From assembly GCA_025267735.1 (NCBI GenBank), contig CM046299.1:28807327-28871326 (forward strand): a DNA stretch of 64,000 nucleotides. The letters run 5' to 3'. Of the stretch, positions 23,477-36,136 are shown one piece after another. The notes below the pieces were generated by a model. It saw only the letters and a list, made by a program, of their open reading frames with translations, was not told where the DNA came from and ran no database searches. Each line of letters opens with the position of its first letter. Position 1 is the stretch's first letter. The translations under genes and the position numbers were made by a program. This DNA comes from Mactra quadrangularis. Its lineage: Eukaryota; Mollusca; Bivalvia; Venerida; Mactridae.

Positions 23477-24901
23477 TTTAAATACGGAGACCCTAAAGTG
23501 ACATTTATAAAATACTTATTTTATTTTCACGACTATTTCGTTTAAACAAAATAATATTACATTTAAAGAAATAATTGATTTATTAAATAAATAAACGAAA
23601 AAAACATAATTTTGAAATAATTATCACGTTTTCCCGAATTAATTATTCCGTTTTTACGAAAAAAGCGAAGTAATTTTACGTTTAAATGATTCTTTTTTCG
23701 AAAAAAAAACCGTTATTACTAAAGCCGAATGGTGTCACATAAAAATAAAAAATAAAATGTACTATGTCGTTATAACGAGATAATTAAGTCGTAATTACGA
23801 GATAATTAAGTCGAAATTACGGATAATTATCTCGTAATAAAGAGATAATTAAGTCGTAATAACGAGATAATTATCTCGATATAACGAGATAATTATCTCG
23901 TTATAACGAGATAACTAACTCGTAATAACGAGATAAGTATGTCGTAATAACGAGATAACTAACTCGTAATAACGAGATAATTAACTCGTAATAACGGGAG
24001 ATATTAGGATAATTAAGTCGTAATAACGAGATAATAATGTCGTAATAACGAGATAACTAACTCGTAATAACGAGATAATTATGTCGTAATACGAGATAAA
24101 TAACTCGTAATAACGAGATAATTAACTCGTTTGCAAAAGCACCAACTGCTTAAAAACAACATTAACAACAAGAGACATTGGCTGCAACAACTAAACTTCA
24201 TCAACATTATAATACCATTAGGAATTTAGAAACAACAATAACTCAAGACGACAACAACAGCGAAAAGCAACATCGACATATAAACCATCAATTCAATATA
24301 ACTGCATCAATTCAAAACACCAACAACAACTCAATTCAAAACAGCAACAACAACTCAAAACAATAAACTCATTTACACAAAACAATTGCAAAAACTTAAT
24401 CAACATTGACAACAACTAAAAACTACAACAAAAGCAACTAAAAAATAATAATAGTAATTGTTACTTTGTGTTGATAATGTAATTATTTATTAGGTGTTGC
24501 TATTGTTGCCTTTGCCAACGAGTTACTTATCTCGTTATTTCGAGTTAATTATCTCGTTATTACGAGTTAATTATCCCGTTATTACGAGATAATTATCTCG
24601 TTATTACGACTTAATTATCTCGTAATTACGAGTTAGTTATCTCGTTATTACGAGTTAATTATCTCGTAATAACGACATAGTATAATTTCATTTTTTATTT
24701 TTATGTGACACCATTCGGCTTTCGTACGTTATAATCATTTCGAGAAAAAGTAATATTTATTTCGTAAAAACGGAATAATATTTAGTAAGTACGAGATATT
24801 TATTTCGAAAAAAAAAACGTAATTATTATTTCGACAAAAACGTAAATTGTGGAAATAAAAGATATATTTTAAAATGTCACTTTAGGGACTCCGTATTTAA
24901 A
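23477..24901. mobile_element. TIR element made of CGTAATAACGAGATAA palindromic arrays
   Basis: Ends are inverted: TTTAAATACGGAGACCCTAA at the left; complement at the right (ACTTTAGGGACTCCGTATTT then AA). Arm arrays at about 23766-24125 and 24515-24680 consist of 20-24-base units such as TAATAACGAGATAACTAACT, in opposite orientation on the two sides. Their core CTCGTAATAACGAG is itself near-palindromic. The centre (24130-24510) is CAA-rich and encodes nothing convincing. The paralogous site at about 38440 lacks the element, which supports a real insertion. Confidence 0.7.
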
Positions 24902-25450
24902 CATATTGAATGCATGCATTTGAAACACGTTCAAACATTTCAGTCATGTGACAGTTAGTTGAGAGTCATATGACGACATTTGCGGGGTCAGGGGATCGTA
25001 CACCATGAAATATTCAAAATACGTGCAAAGTTTATACAGAGAATCGGACGACCAAATGAAACAAGCCGTGTGATGGACCCCTATAAATAGGTTCAGGGCC
25101 GCCCCTTGCACAGTTACTTATCTAATTTTAAAAACAAATATTGATATTTTCAGAAAATAGAATCTACAGTACGTGGTTTAAAACAAAGTGGGCGGATGGA
25201 AAACCTAGTTTCGTTTTGTTAAACAAGTCGATCAGAATATATATTTTGATTTTATTGAATAAGTACTTGCAAGACGAGTATACTTTTATACGGATATTTT
25301 GATTAAAAAAAGGTAGGCCTAATAATAATTTTTTAATGTTTCTAAGCTAAGAATTAAATATTTTCATGAGTGGTGATTACCTTATCTTTAGTTTATGAGT
25401 TTAATTTCCTGAATATTTCTATCATACGAGTATTTATATATATATGTGTG
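24902..25450. repeat. Upstream unit D, copy 1 (5' half)
   Basis: Matches 38450-38955 almost throughout, for example GTGACAGTTAGTT, CGGGGTCAG, CACCATGAAAT and the block around CATAATATATATTTTGAT. The same unit continues after the inserted elements at 28018-28835. It is upstream DNA of OAS copy 1, duplicated together with the gene. Confidence 0.65.
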
Positions 25451-26785
25451 TTACAGGGAATGTGTGTAACCAGGGATTTCACGAATCCCTGAAATTTAGG
25501 GATTTCATGTAATCCCCAGCTACGTAAAATTCTGTCAGTGAATACATGTAAACCCTGAAATTTTCTAGGGATTTCACATATTTCCTGATATTTTTTTTCC
25601 AATTTTTACACATATTCCCTGACCTAAAAATTATCATGATTTAAATGCAAAATATGATTCATTGTGCTGTAAGGTTTTACTTATTTGATTTTTTCACTGT
25701 TATGCATTGATACTTTTGTTATGTGGATGCAATTATAGTATTATAGCTTGGATTTTCAAAGAAACGGTATAAACCTATTTGTTCGTGAATTACGTGAATT
25801 CCCTAACTTGGTAAGAGATCACATGAAATCCCTGGTTACACACATTCCCTGAAACATAATTAGGTTAATAGATTACATGTATTATTATACTGTTCCATGC
25901 TTACGTAATACGTATGTCTTGTACTCATATATAGTACTCATCAAACGTTTGAAGACATTTTCACTTTGCAGGCCTGCTGAATAACTTTTGTTCAAAATTT
26001 GATAATTGTTTATTTTGAAATGCTTTCTAGTTTTGCTTCATTCTTCGGTTATTATTGTAATTATAACTGAGACTACAAAGATAAAAGTCATGTTATGGAA
26101 AATAATTACATTGAAAATGGTTTTGCAGGTTTAGGATGTCAGATGCTGAATCTTATAAATGTGTTGCATTCATGTTATTTGTTTATATTTCATCACATAC
26201 CATACTTGAATATATTAAAATAATGATTCTACAAACATATTCATCAAAATTCGAGAATTGTAGAAAGTTTCTTTAGTCTCCCAACTTTTGGTGGGTACTG
26301 TATTTGCGTTTTTCTATAGGTCTCATTTTCAGCACTGAATATTTGTCAGGATCGTTTACTTTGCTCTTTTATAAATGATATGCTTTATCAAATTAGTGGA
26401 CTTTTTACCGAATATTTTAAATAATTTTAAATTGTAGTACAGACAATTATTGAATTTTTTAACTCAAGTCATAAGTTGTTATTATAATAATTGTTATAAA
26501 AACAAAGATGACATTTGCATTAAAAATTGCTGTAAATAATTTAAGTGTTTTAGTTGTCTACTGAAAGACATTGAATGTAAGAATTTCATCGCTGATCAAC
26601 ATGATCTGTATCAGCAATCGAGTCAGGAAATTTGTGTAAAAATGAAAAAAATACTTAAGGGATTTCATGTAACCCCTTGTGAAATTAGGGATTTCACGTA
26701 TTCCCTAAATTCGCCAGGGATTACATGAATTCCCTGAATTGGTTAGGGATTACGTGAAATCCCTGGTTACACACATTCCCTGTAA
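25451..26785. mobile_element. TIR element with TTACAGGGAATGTGTGTAAC ends, unit 1 of a tandem pair
   Basis: Left end TTACAGGGAATGTGTGTAAC; right end is its complement. An internal copy of the right-end sequence lies at about 25830-25853, so the left 400 bp could be a complete element by itself. Many short AGGGATTTCACGTAAT/ATTACGTGAAATCCCT repeats fill the ends. No protein is encoded. Unit 2 follows after ten bases with the same order of blocks. Confidence 0.65.
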
Positions 26786-26795
26786 CATATATATG

Positions 26796-28017
26796 TTACA
26801 GAGAATGTGTGTAACCAGGGATTTCACGTAATCTCTGAAATTTAGGGATTTCATGTAATCCGTAGCTTCGTAAAATTCTGTCAGTGAATACATGTAAACC
26901 CTGAAATTCTCTAGGGATTTCACATATTCCCTGATATTTTTTTCTCAATTTTTACACATATTCCCTGACCACAAAATATCATGAATTGTATGTAAAATAT
27001 GATTTATTGTGCTGTAAAGTTTTACTAATTAAATGTTTTCTCTGTTATGCATTGATATTTTTGTTATGTGAATGCAATTATGGTATTATAGCTTGGGTTT
27101 TCAAAGCATCGGTAATTCTAATTGTTTGTGAATTACGTGAATTCCCTAACTTGGTTAGGGATTACGTAAAATCCCTGATTACACACATTCCCTGTAACGT
27201 ATGTTAATGAAGATATTTATAGAAGTGATGAAATTTTGATAGTTCTTTACCCTACTTGAATTTCAAACAAATTAAATGATTTACAAAAATATATTTAAGA
27301 TTAATTTTGACAAATTGGCATTGAAAAGTAAGGGTAAAATCCGAATAATCCAACTAATTGGACCTACCTATTTTAAGAGTATACAAGGGGAAATAACTGA
27401 CTACAGACCCTTATAACAAAATGTTCGAAATTTATTCTTCAATTTTGTAACAAATAGATTCTCTTTTAGTTTATATATTGCTCTATACTTTCGTCATACA
27501 TGTTTGTCTTGTATATATGTGTTTTATTCTATAGGTCTTATTTTCAGCACTGTATGTTTGTTAGAGCTGTTTACTTTGCTCTTTTGTAAATGATGCGCTT
27601 TATAAAGTTATTATACTTTTTACCAAATACATTGTATTAAAAAAAAACCATTACTTACTGTAGTACAGACAATTGAATCATAGAATGTTTGAACATAAGT
27701 CATATAATGTTAAAATTATAATAATTGTTATTAAAACGAAGATGCCATTAGCATAATAATTAATGTGTTTGTGTAGTTTACATAATGGCCATTGAATGTA
27801 AGAATTTCATTGCTAATCAACATTGATATGTATCAAAGAAAGAGTCAGGGAATTTGTGTAAAAATGAAATTACATTTTAGGGATTTCATGTAATCCCTAA
27901 TGTAATCCCTAGCGAAATCAGGGTTTTCACGTATTCCCTAAAATCACCAGGGATTACGTGAATTCCCTGACTTGGTTAGGATTACGTGAAATCCCTGGTT
28001 ACACACATTCCCTGTAA
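26796..28017. mobile_element. TIR element with TTACAGGGAATGTGTGTAAC ends, unit 2 of a tandem pair
   Basis: Starts TTACAGAGAATGTGTGTAAC and ends with ACACACATTCCCTGTAA. Its interior repeats unit 1 in order, including ATGCATTGATA...TTTTGTTATGTG, GTAGTACAGACAATT and ATTATAATAATTGTTAT. The paralogous sites near 35180 and 38955 have neither unit, so the pair entered or expanded after the upstream region was duplicated, or was lost elsewhere. Confidence 0.65.
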
Positions 28018-29328
28018 AATATATATATGAATATAACTACTGTAAACAATCTAAAAGAAAACATGATCTGCATACACTCGTTAGAAAGTTCCCGGTATGG
28101 AGCTCAGTTGCCCGTCGTATGACAATAACCCAGCAACCCTCCGCAGCATACAAACGCGAAGTACCAACTTAACTGGTCTCTGGCCCATTTACCCATGGTA
28201 GCCACTATATATGGTCACGTGATAGCCCTAGGTCAGACCTCTCGCGTGATATACTCCAGTACCCGGTCAAATTGGTTTAAGGCGGAATATTAGCCCTTAA
28301 ATATGGTCCATTTGAGTGCTGATTTATATAGAAAACGTAAAGTATCAACATTTAGTGGTATCACTCGTTATGGTACCTCAGTTTTAGTAATGAATTACTC
28401 CTATGTCATTATTCGTCACAAAAAAATTGGCTGGATTTTGGCCATTTTTGCAAGCTAAAACTTTGGCTAACTTCAGCGCCGTCACTGCAGTGTCCGCCTC
28501 TCTACAAACTTCGAATAAATTTAACAAACATATGTTTAAACATGATCATAGATATCATCACAATCTTAATAACCAAATCCTAAAGTTTCAGCTGACAGTC
28601 AAGATCAGTCGTAACTTAAAGATTCGGTGATTTTGTATATAAAACAAAATTGTCTGTGAAGCATTGAAGCATAAACTGTTGCGAGATTTGCCTTTGCTTT
28701 GCCTTGCGCAAAACCAACACAGCTTGGTCATTCAATGAATGATCGAGGTGTTCCGAATTGACCAATTTCTTGCAGTAATACTGTTTGTAAATGCTTTAAC
28801 TGTTGGCAGTTTTCTAGCAGATAAACTTTACGAACAGGTAATTAATGTTAAATAATGGTACAGTATTAAATATCAAAATGTAATGATCTATTGGTGTTGG
28901 CTTACAAATATGCTATAAAATATATAATATTGTATACAGTTACGATGAGGACAAACAATTAATCAGAGAAACTAATCTTACTTATTAATAATCTAATCTA
29001 GTTATACACTAAAATATTTGTTATCTCTGATGTTATGTACCAATGTATACACATATACGCTTACGTGACATTCTGTACATAAATGTATGACTAAACGCGC
29101 ATGTATTATTTAACTTTAAAAAAGTATAGAATTATGTATACATTGTATACATCGAAACTTGGCATATATGACTTGGCCAATTTATGCACATATGTATGAC
29201 TTTATTTCATTAATACAATTACTTTTTTTCTGAATGTATGTTTTAAGCTGTTACTTTAAGAGACACTAAGCGAGTGTTTAGATAAGTAGTATGTAACCTG
29301 TGAGAAAACTGACTATTACGATTTTCAG
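28018..29328 (+). promoter_or_regulatory. Upstream region of OAS copy 1 (unit D, 3' half)
   Basis: 28050-28835 matches 39000-39690, and its first part also 35190-35860; shared landmarks are TTGCCCGTCGTATG, GGTCACGTGATAGC, CATTGAAGCATAAACTGTTG and GCTTTAACTGTTGGCAG. Conservation among copies next to the OAS genes suggests promoter or 5' UTR sequence. A possible 5' exon end (AACAG|GTAATT) is near 28837 but is not kept in copy 2. No TATA box or interferon-type element is convincing. An untranslated exon is expected because an acceptor precedes the coding exon. Confidence 0.45.
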
Positions 29329-29338
29329 GACAAGCAGT

Positions 29339-32300
29339 ATGAGGAAGTGTCCAGTTTGCGAGATGTCTGGGTTCGATACCATTGATGATCTAAGAGACCA
29401 TCGTCGTACTGATCATGCCGAGAGAGTAGCAACTTGTTCATGTGGTAGATCATTTCTGGAGTATAGCTACATGCAACAACATCTTCGCGATTTAGGGGAC
29501 AGACATGGAATGCAAAAGACTAGTAAACGCAGACGAAACAAAAATAAGGTTCGAGAAAGGAAACCTAGGGCTCGAAAAACATCAGGCGCACACTCTTGCA
29601 CGTTTTGTGATAGATCATTTGGCTCTGTCAATGGATTAAACTCGCACACTAAAGCGAAACATCCAGGAGAAGGGTCTAGTTCAGGTAGAATGTCTGGGAA
29701 CAACGCCCTCATAAATGCAATGTCAAGCATGAACTTATGGACTCGTCCTACAAACCCAATGCCAGCAGCTGTATACAGTACTCACGATTACAGTATGCCA
29801 ACAAGACAGAATCTTCCAACAGATCTGTATGATGTTGATAGTTCAGACCTTGATAAATTTATAGCAGAACGAATACAACCAGACGACAGTTCACTTACAC
29901 AATGTGGTTTGGTTGTCAATGAAATGGCTGATTATTTAAAAGGTCCAGATTCACCATTCAAACCTGGAGAAATTATCAAGGTAAACATTCTTTACTTATA
30001 ATCAAAGCGCTAAAAGCACTGGAGTTGTTCGACAGAAAACATGTTGTGCTTTGATCACTTAATGTGCTAAAAATGTGAGAAAGTATGCATAATATTTCAT
30101 TTCTTGAAACGTAGCATTACAACTTTCGTTGTATGAAATGTATCTTTTAAAAATGGTGCCATTTGTACTTGTAAACTATACATGGAAATCCAATTTTCAT
30201 TAGATTATCAAAAATCAAAAATAAATAAAATGCATACTCCTATAATAGCACAGGTATAATAACCATAGAGAAGTACAGGGAAATACAATTGAATGTTCAT
30301 ACAAATTATGTTACTAAAATGTAACAGAAACACCTTTTTACATTCAATAGTGTCACACACGGAGTAGAAATCTAGAACATTTATTAATATTTATGACACA
30401 TAACTTATAATGAGTAATTATTAAGTAATGATAAGTGTTTTTTAAATTTGAAGTAGTACTTTTTACTTCAATTCATTACAATATCAGAGCTATGAGAAAA
30501 ATACAACGATGAACTATTTGACCAATAATCCTAATTATCTGTTTAATTTCCCATCCATTGATCCATATTAGAGTTCAACATTATGCTCATTAACTAACTG
30601 GTCTGTACGATTTCGTGACAATTTTTACAAGTGCTGAATGTATTAAATATGTGTTTGTGACTTCGCATTATAAAATTGCAATCCAAAAAGTATGCATGTT
30701 AAATATAACTTTTTTACTAGTCATTAAACCTCCATGAGAACGTGTTTACATCTGTCAATTATTAGACAGATCCTTGAAAACGAAATGAGAATACGGCTAC
30801 GGATATATACCATTTAAGGTTTAAAGGCATCTTGTATTTATGGATTTGTATTCCTGTAATTATTAGCCAGCATTTTTTTAACAATTTAATTATGATTGTA
30901 TTTAAAAATCAAAGTACAACCATTTAATGTTCACGTATACGCCGCACTACTTCCTGTGCGTAGCCGATTGTGTCATATGAGTTAAGCGTCTAAGCCAAGA
31001 TATGTTTTATCGTCTCCGTATACTAGAATGAAAGATCAATGCGTCACGCCCTTTCAAATTGGGGTTCACCACGGGGAATCTTCATTTTTTTTAAATGTAA
31101 TTGTTACAATATCAATTATTAAAATCTTTCTCTGTAACACACATGCTTGATGAGTTGAGTTCCTTCATGTACCTAAAAATGTAGATTTTGTAGTAGGCTT
31201 TCTATACTGATTTCTCAAACTAATGTATTGTTGTATATCTTAAGTATAAGTTGTTCGTCGAACACTAAAAATAGTTGCATCTATATATACAAGTGTATTT
31301 TTTTCTGCGTAAATGGGTCTCAAGTACAATGCATTGTCTTGGTGCTATGCCTCGTAGTGCACCCTGTGACATTCGGCTGGAAAAGTCTTATATCATGAAT
31401 AAATACGTACTTTAGATCTATTGAATTTGGGAAGAACTTTTCAGCGGATAATGAGATTATGAAAATTTAGTTTATATCCATGGATCGATTTACTGTTGTG
31501 TCGACGAGGCTGTGATTTGTTACAATTAATTTCAAGTAGTTGGTCCAAGTGACAATTAAGATAATTTGTTGCAATATAAAAGTTTTATATTTAGATATTT
31601 CGAACATTTAACTAACTGTAAATTACATTTATAATTCAAAAATCTTGTTGATTTTAAGAGTGGCTCTCTAGGAAAAGGTACATCAGTGAAAGGTAACTCT
31701 GACGTTGATCTTATTGTAATGTTAAACGATCATCCAGATGTTGAAACTCACATGAGAGAACTTCCAGATATTCTGAAACGTCTTGAAGACTTTATAAAAG
31801 AGAAAACTAGAGCTCAGCACACAAAAACTACAAGATTTTCAGTACAAGCTAAAATGCGTTGTAATGGTGATTGGCTTGAGGTAGATATTTTACCAGCAGT
31901 AGATTTGATAGGAAGAAGTAAGTGATTTACTATCGTATATGTTTTAGATTGTCACAGAACCTACTCCCCTACAAATGGCCGCTCAAGAAATTAAATGGTC
32001 AGTTTTAGATGGATTTGGCGGATTTTCCTAAAAATTGTCCACATTTTATATGCACTCCCCGACAAAATATATCTTAGTAACCCATGCAGAGGATGTGTTC
32101 TCCATTTGCTGTGATTTGAAGGGTTTCATAACAAAAAACAATCTGAATCACTAATACATGTTTAGGCAATAAAAACCACACAAATGGTGATCGAATACTT
32201 TTCGGCGCTAATAAGGTTCAATCATCATCATATTGAGACTGATTTAGCAAACATTGTATTTAACCCCATCCCGAGGTTGCCATGGTAACCAGTCTCAAAT

Positions 32301-34250
32301 GTCTATTTCTCAAAGTCAATAGCCTTGAACAAATTCTGGCCAATGGTTGCATGTTATTCTGTCATACGAATCTATGTGCCAGCTCTAAAATTTCTTAACA
32401 TTTCTAAATGCCCGGTTTGTATTTAAGTGCCAAAAATCGAGCCTGAACTGGTAATTGATCTATTTGGATAATTTTGATTTCCAGTTTAGTAGATGTACAC
32501 TTATTTCTCATATACTTGTAAATTGAATAATTATGATTTCTTCAACAATTTTGTACACTTGTTGTTACAAGTGGAAGTGTACCTTCCTCAAAGACAACTT
32601 GCGGTATAACAACAAGCTCAAGTTGTTGTTTCACAGATAATACTTTGAAAAGTTTAATCACTTTTATTTCCTTTTTATAGAGACATCATTGAGAGATATT
32701 TACAATCGTATGAAAACAGCAGAAAGTAGTTTGATTCATGAATACTCTGTAACCTTGTCACCACTTCAGCTAGAAATAATTAAATATATTCCTACCAAGG
32801 TGAAGAGTTTGATCCGTCTTGTCAAATATTGGAGAAACAACAAACTAAAAGTAAGTACAAATATAGTTCTTATTTGTATTGACAAACTCATTGATAAAGA
32901 CAATAAACTATGCATAAAGCTTATGCTAAATACATGTATGAACAATCGTTTAGAGCAAAGACACAGATAAAGCATCCGCTTAGAGTTAGTGAAAAGGTGG
33001 TGCAGTTGCATGTTAGAAACGAATTACACGTGATTACTGTAGTTCAAATGGGCTTACTGATTTACTCGTTTGTTTTTAGTTATTTAATCATGCCTGCTTC
33101 ACTTTGATACAAACAATAAAACTACGTCCAGTTTCAATTGAAAAATAAAGCTACAAGATGTTATTGTTAAAAAGGCAACTGACTTAACCAACACAAAACT
33201 GAACGTTAATACACTAGCAGACTTTATTAAACCTTTATAAGACTGGTTAATATTTCTCATATAATGTTAATTTTATTTCAACTTTATTTCAACCTGGATA
33301 CCATTTATACATTTTATATTGACAGGGAAGCTCTGGACCAAGTTTTGTTAGTAGCCCTGCATGGCCAAACTCTTACAGTCTAGAGCTGATCATATTAAAC
33401 TGCTGGGTTCGAGCTGGTAAACCACATTACTTTGATATGACACGAGCTGTGCACAGCGTTCTGAAGGCATTGGTAAATCATAAAGATTTCGCAATTCGAC
33501 TGCCTGAATATTGTACATACGATCCTGGAATGGCACAACCTCCAAAGTATGTTTGTTTTATACTTCTGTTTATTTTTTACAATTTATTATGCTTTATATG
33601 TTTTATACTGATAATGAAATGCGTCATGTATTTATTGTTGATCAGCCAGTGTAACAATGAAATAGTTTAGACAGTATAGACAATCAAGAAGCCTTTAATC
33701 ATACACGTAGTCAATTCTGGCAACATTTTCTACTCAAAATTATTTAAGGTAATGAGGATTATTCCTGTTAAATGTTTTGTCAGGAATGTCACTTTTTGTA
33801 TTTAAGACACGCTCGTGGTCTAGATAATAATGTCGGTAGTCGACTAATGTTCAATATTTAGGGGAAATTCAAGTCACTTTATGTCATGACCTAATGTGAA
33901 CGTCGACATGTGTTGTCCACATAACTAAAACATATAGAAGTCGATGGCTTTTTTGACCTGGTAGAGTCTCTGACAGTTGTACAAACCGTCAATATGAATA
34001 TCACTGATTTTTTTTGTCAATAAAGTTATACACCAATACAAACGCCTGTCCATGATTTTAAGTTTCTTGTACTTGTATTTTTAGTGGTCGACCCTATATC
34101 ATGGATCCAACGAACCCATTCAATGACTTGTACCATGGTTTGCCTAATGGAAAGGCATTTGATTGGGCACCAACAGCCACAAAAGCTTCACAATGGCTTA
34201 ACAAGAGTTTATTTAGTGGTGTATTGAACACAGAGAATCAGTGGTTATAA
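29339..34250 (+). CDS. OAS: Zinc finger-2'-5'-oligoadenylate synthetase, copy 1
   Basis: Exons 29339-29980, 31659-31917, 32681-32850, 33326-33546, 34085-34250; all GT-AG with matching phases, 485 residues. OAS makes 2-5A oligomers from ATP when bound to dsRNA. N-terminal module: three C2H2 fingers (C4 C7 H21 H26; C33 C35 H48 H56; C87 C90 H103 H108) with a strongly basic linker at 60-80. The OAS core starts near 165: nucleotidyltransferase motif GSLGKGTS at 216-223, catalytic Asp229 and Asp231 (SDVDLIV), third Asp290 (LEVDILPA), then PTKVKSLIRLVKYW, SYSLELIILNCW and a C-terminal PYIMDPTNPFND. All three catalytic aspartates are present. The ATG at 29339 is chosen because TTTTCAG at 29322-29328 looks like an acceptor just upstream. 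Vertebrate OAS proteins lack such fingers. Confidence 0.9.
30003..31280. repeat. Dispersed noncoding block, copy 1 (in OAS copy 1 intron 1)
   Basis: Starts TCAAAGCGCTAAAAGCACTG. The block recurs in inverted orientation at about 41400-43830, upstream of OAS copy 2, with shared landmarks in reversed order: GTTGTTCGACA near the start, TCCATTGATCC, AAAATTGTCACG-type block, GGGGTTCACCAC, GTTGAGTTCCTTCATGTACC. OAS copy 2 intron 1 lacks it. It is probably a transposon of unknown type; no protein is visible. Confidence 0.55.
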
Positions 34251-34934
34251 GGATAAATGGATCCAACACAGTTATGTTTGTATTCAATATTTAACACTTC
34301 ATAATAGCCCAAAATAAGGAAACTTACATCCCAGTGATATTTATCATCCATGATATTTTGTGCCATGAAGGACTATAAACCAAAATAATGAAACATGTCT
34401 CATAACTTTTAGAATTGTACTACATGTATGTTAATTAGTGTTGTTATTTCTCTGTTGGAATTTAAAACTGATCAATTACCAATTTTAACTTAAATATCAA
34501 CTTGAAATTTCTAAACTTTTACGGAAATAGTTTGTTAACATAAAGCAGAGTTTTATTAATATATTTTGTGCAAGCTAACAAACAACTGATTGTATATATA
34601 AAAGCCTACCCGCTAGTAATGATATAAACAATTTATGAATGTTTTCTTGTGTTTCTACCAATGTATAGGCCAATTTGCCTCAAATATCAAGAAGTTATTT
34701 GATTAACACAATAAGACACTAATTTTAAAGATATCGAATATCAAAATTCTAAATGAGCAGCTTTGGAAAAGAACTTGACACTTTAATTTTATTGTGTCTT
34801 TTACTTTTAGGACATTTGTGTGAGAAATGTTTTGACATATGAATCATAAAGTGTAATCCTTTGCTTTAAATACCTTACATTTCAATGTGAGTGGTTTTGT
34901 ATCTAACATATTTTTGTGTCTCTTTTATGTGTAT
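34251..34934. other. 3' flank of OAS copy 1
   Basis: Noncoding. The first 320 bases match the start of the OAS copy 2 3' flank (50106-50430), and 34770-34930 matches about 54465-54640, for example GACATTTGTGTGAGAAATG. So both 3' flanks derive from one sequence, with an extra 4 kb in copy 2. Polyadenylation signals are not assigned with confidence. Confidence 0.6.
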
Positions 34935-35921
34935 ATTATATAAAGGGTGTGTGTGAAAAACTAGTTCCAATTTTTTTACAGCGAGTCGATCATAATATAT
35001 ATTTTGATATTTTATTACGTAAGTATTCAAGTAGTGTATACCTATAAACGTATATTTTGATTAAAAAGGTAATAGATAAAATTTGTTTGTTTTTAAGCTA
35101 AGGATGAAGCATTTTCATGAGTGGTGATTACCATATCCTTACTTCACGAGTTTGAATAGTTCTATCATATGAGTAAATGTATAAAATCACTGAAAGAAAA
35201 CATGTTCTGTATATAACCTTTAGAAAGTTCGCGGTATAAAGCACAGTTGCCTGTCGTATGGCGATAACCCTGCAACACTGCACTGCACACAAACGCCAAA
35301 TATATAAATGTGTGTGGTCTCAGGCCAAAACCCGAGGAATTTTCCCAGGGTAGCCACTTTACGGTCACGTGATAGCTCTTAGTCAGACCTCTTTCATGGT
35401 ATATACCAGTACCCGGCCAATTAGTTTAAGGCAAAAGATCATCCCTAAAACCTGGACCATGTGAGTGCTGATTTTATAAAGAAAACACAAAACACCATTA
35501 AGTGGTCTCAAGCCCAAGCCCATGGAGTATTAGGTAGCCAATATACCCATTTTGCTTGTTTGTACATTGTATACAAATAAGTTTTATCAACTACAGCAAC
35601 GCCACTTCACTACCTGCCTCTCTTCAACGTTCAAATAAATTTAAGAAAAATATGTTTAAACATGATCATAGCTTTACAATCATATTAACCAAATCCTAAC
35701 GTTTCAGCTGATAGTCAAGAATCAGTTGTAAGTTAAGGGTTTGGTGATTTTATGATTTAACATAAAATTGTCTGAAAAGCATTGAAGCATAAACTGTTGC
35801 AAGTCCCGCCTTTGCTTCGCCTTGCGCAAAATCCAAGCTGTTTAGTCGACTCCCTCGAAACCGAATAAGAAATTATATAGAAGCAATAAAACAAACAATT
35901 ACAAAGATTTTTATAATTTAT
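34935..35921 (+). repeat. Orphan copy of the OAS upstream unit (unit D, copy 2)
   Basis: Matches the DNA upstream of both OAS genes, including GCGAGTCGATCATAATATAT, TTGCCTGTCGTATGGCG, GGTCACGTGATAGC, GTACCCGGCCAAT and CATTGAAGCATAAACTGTTG. No OAS exons follow it; the sequence continues into another repeated block (unit E). It is either the remnant of a third OAS copy whose gene was lost, or a partial duplication. Confidence 0.65.
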
Positions 35922-36136
35922 TAGGGTTTTGTCATTGTTTGTTTGTTTTTGTTGGGTTTAATAACGCCGTATAGTAAGATTTCTTTCACCTTACGATGGT
36001 CACGGCGCTTACCTTTGTAAATATGGGCTAAACCATTATAAAAGAGGTTGTTCGGAAGGTTTATTCTCCGAGGATTTATTTCCCTTGGTCAATGTTAAAT
36101 TGTAATCAAATTTATAATGTAGCAATTATCGAAAGA

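Noticed and set aside
24178..24366. Asn/Gln-rich small ORF
   Set aside because: It follows a CAA/AAC simple-sequence tract in the centre of a TIR element and has no domain or splice context.
23766..24680. CRISPR-like array of regularly spaced short repeats
   Set aside because: Units are contiguous, near-palindromic and lack unique spacers; the arms are inverted about a centre, as in a transposon, and the DNA is eukaryotic.
28900..29020. Interferon-type response elements upstream of OAS copy 1
   Set aside because: GAGAAACTAATC only partly fits a GAAANNGAAA pattern and is not kept upstream of copy 2.
29300..29338. Upstream extension of the OAS copy 1 frame from a GTG
   Set aside because: An acceptor-like TTTTCAG lies at 29322-29328 and the first ATG is at 29339; the extension is not conserved in copy 2.
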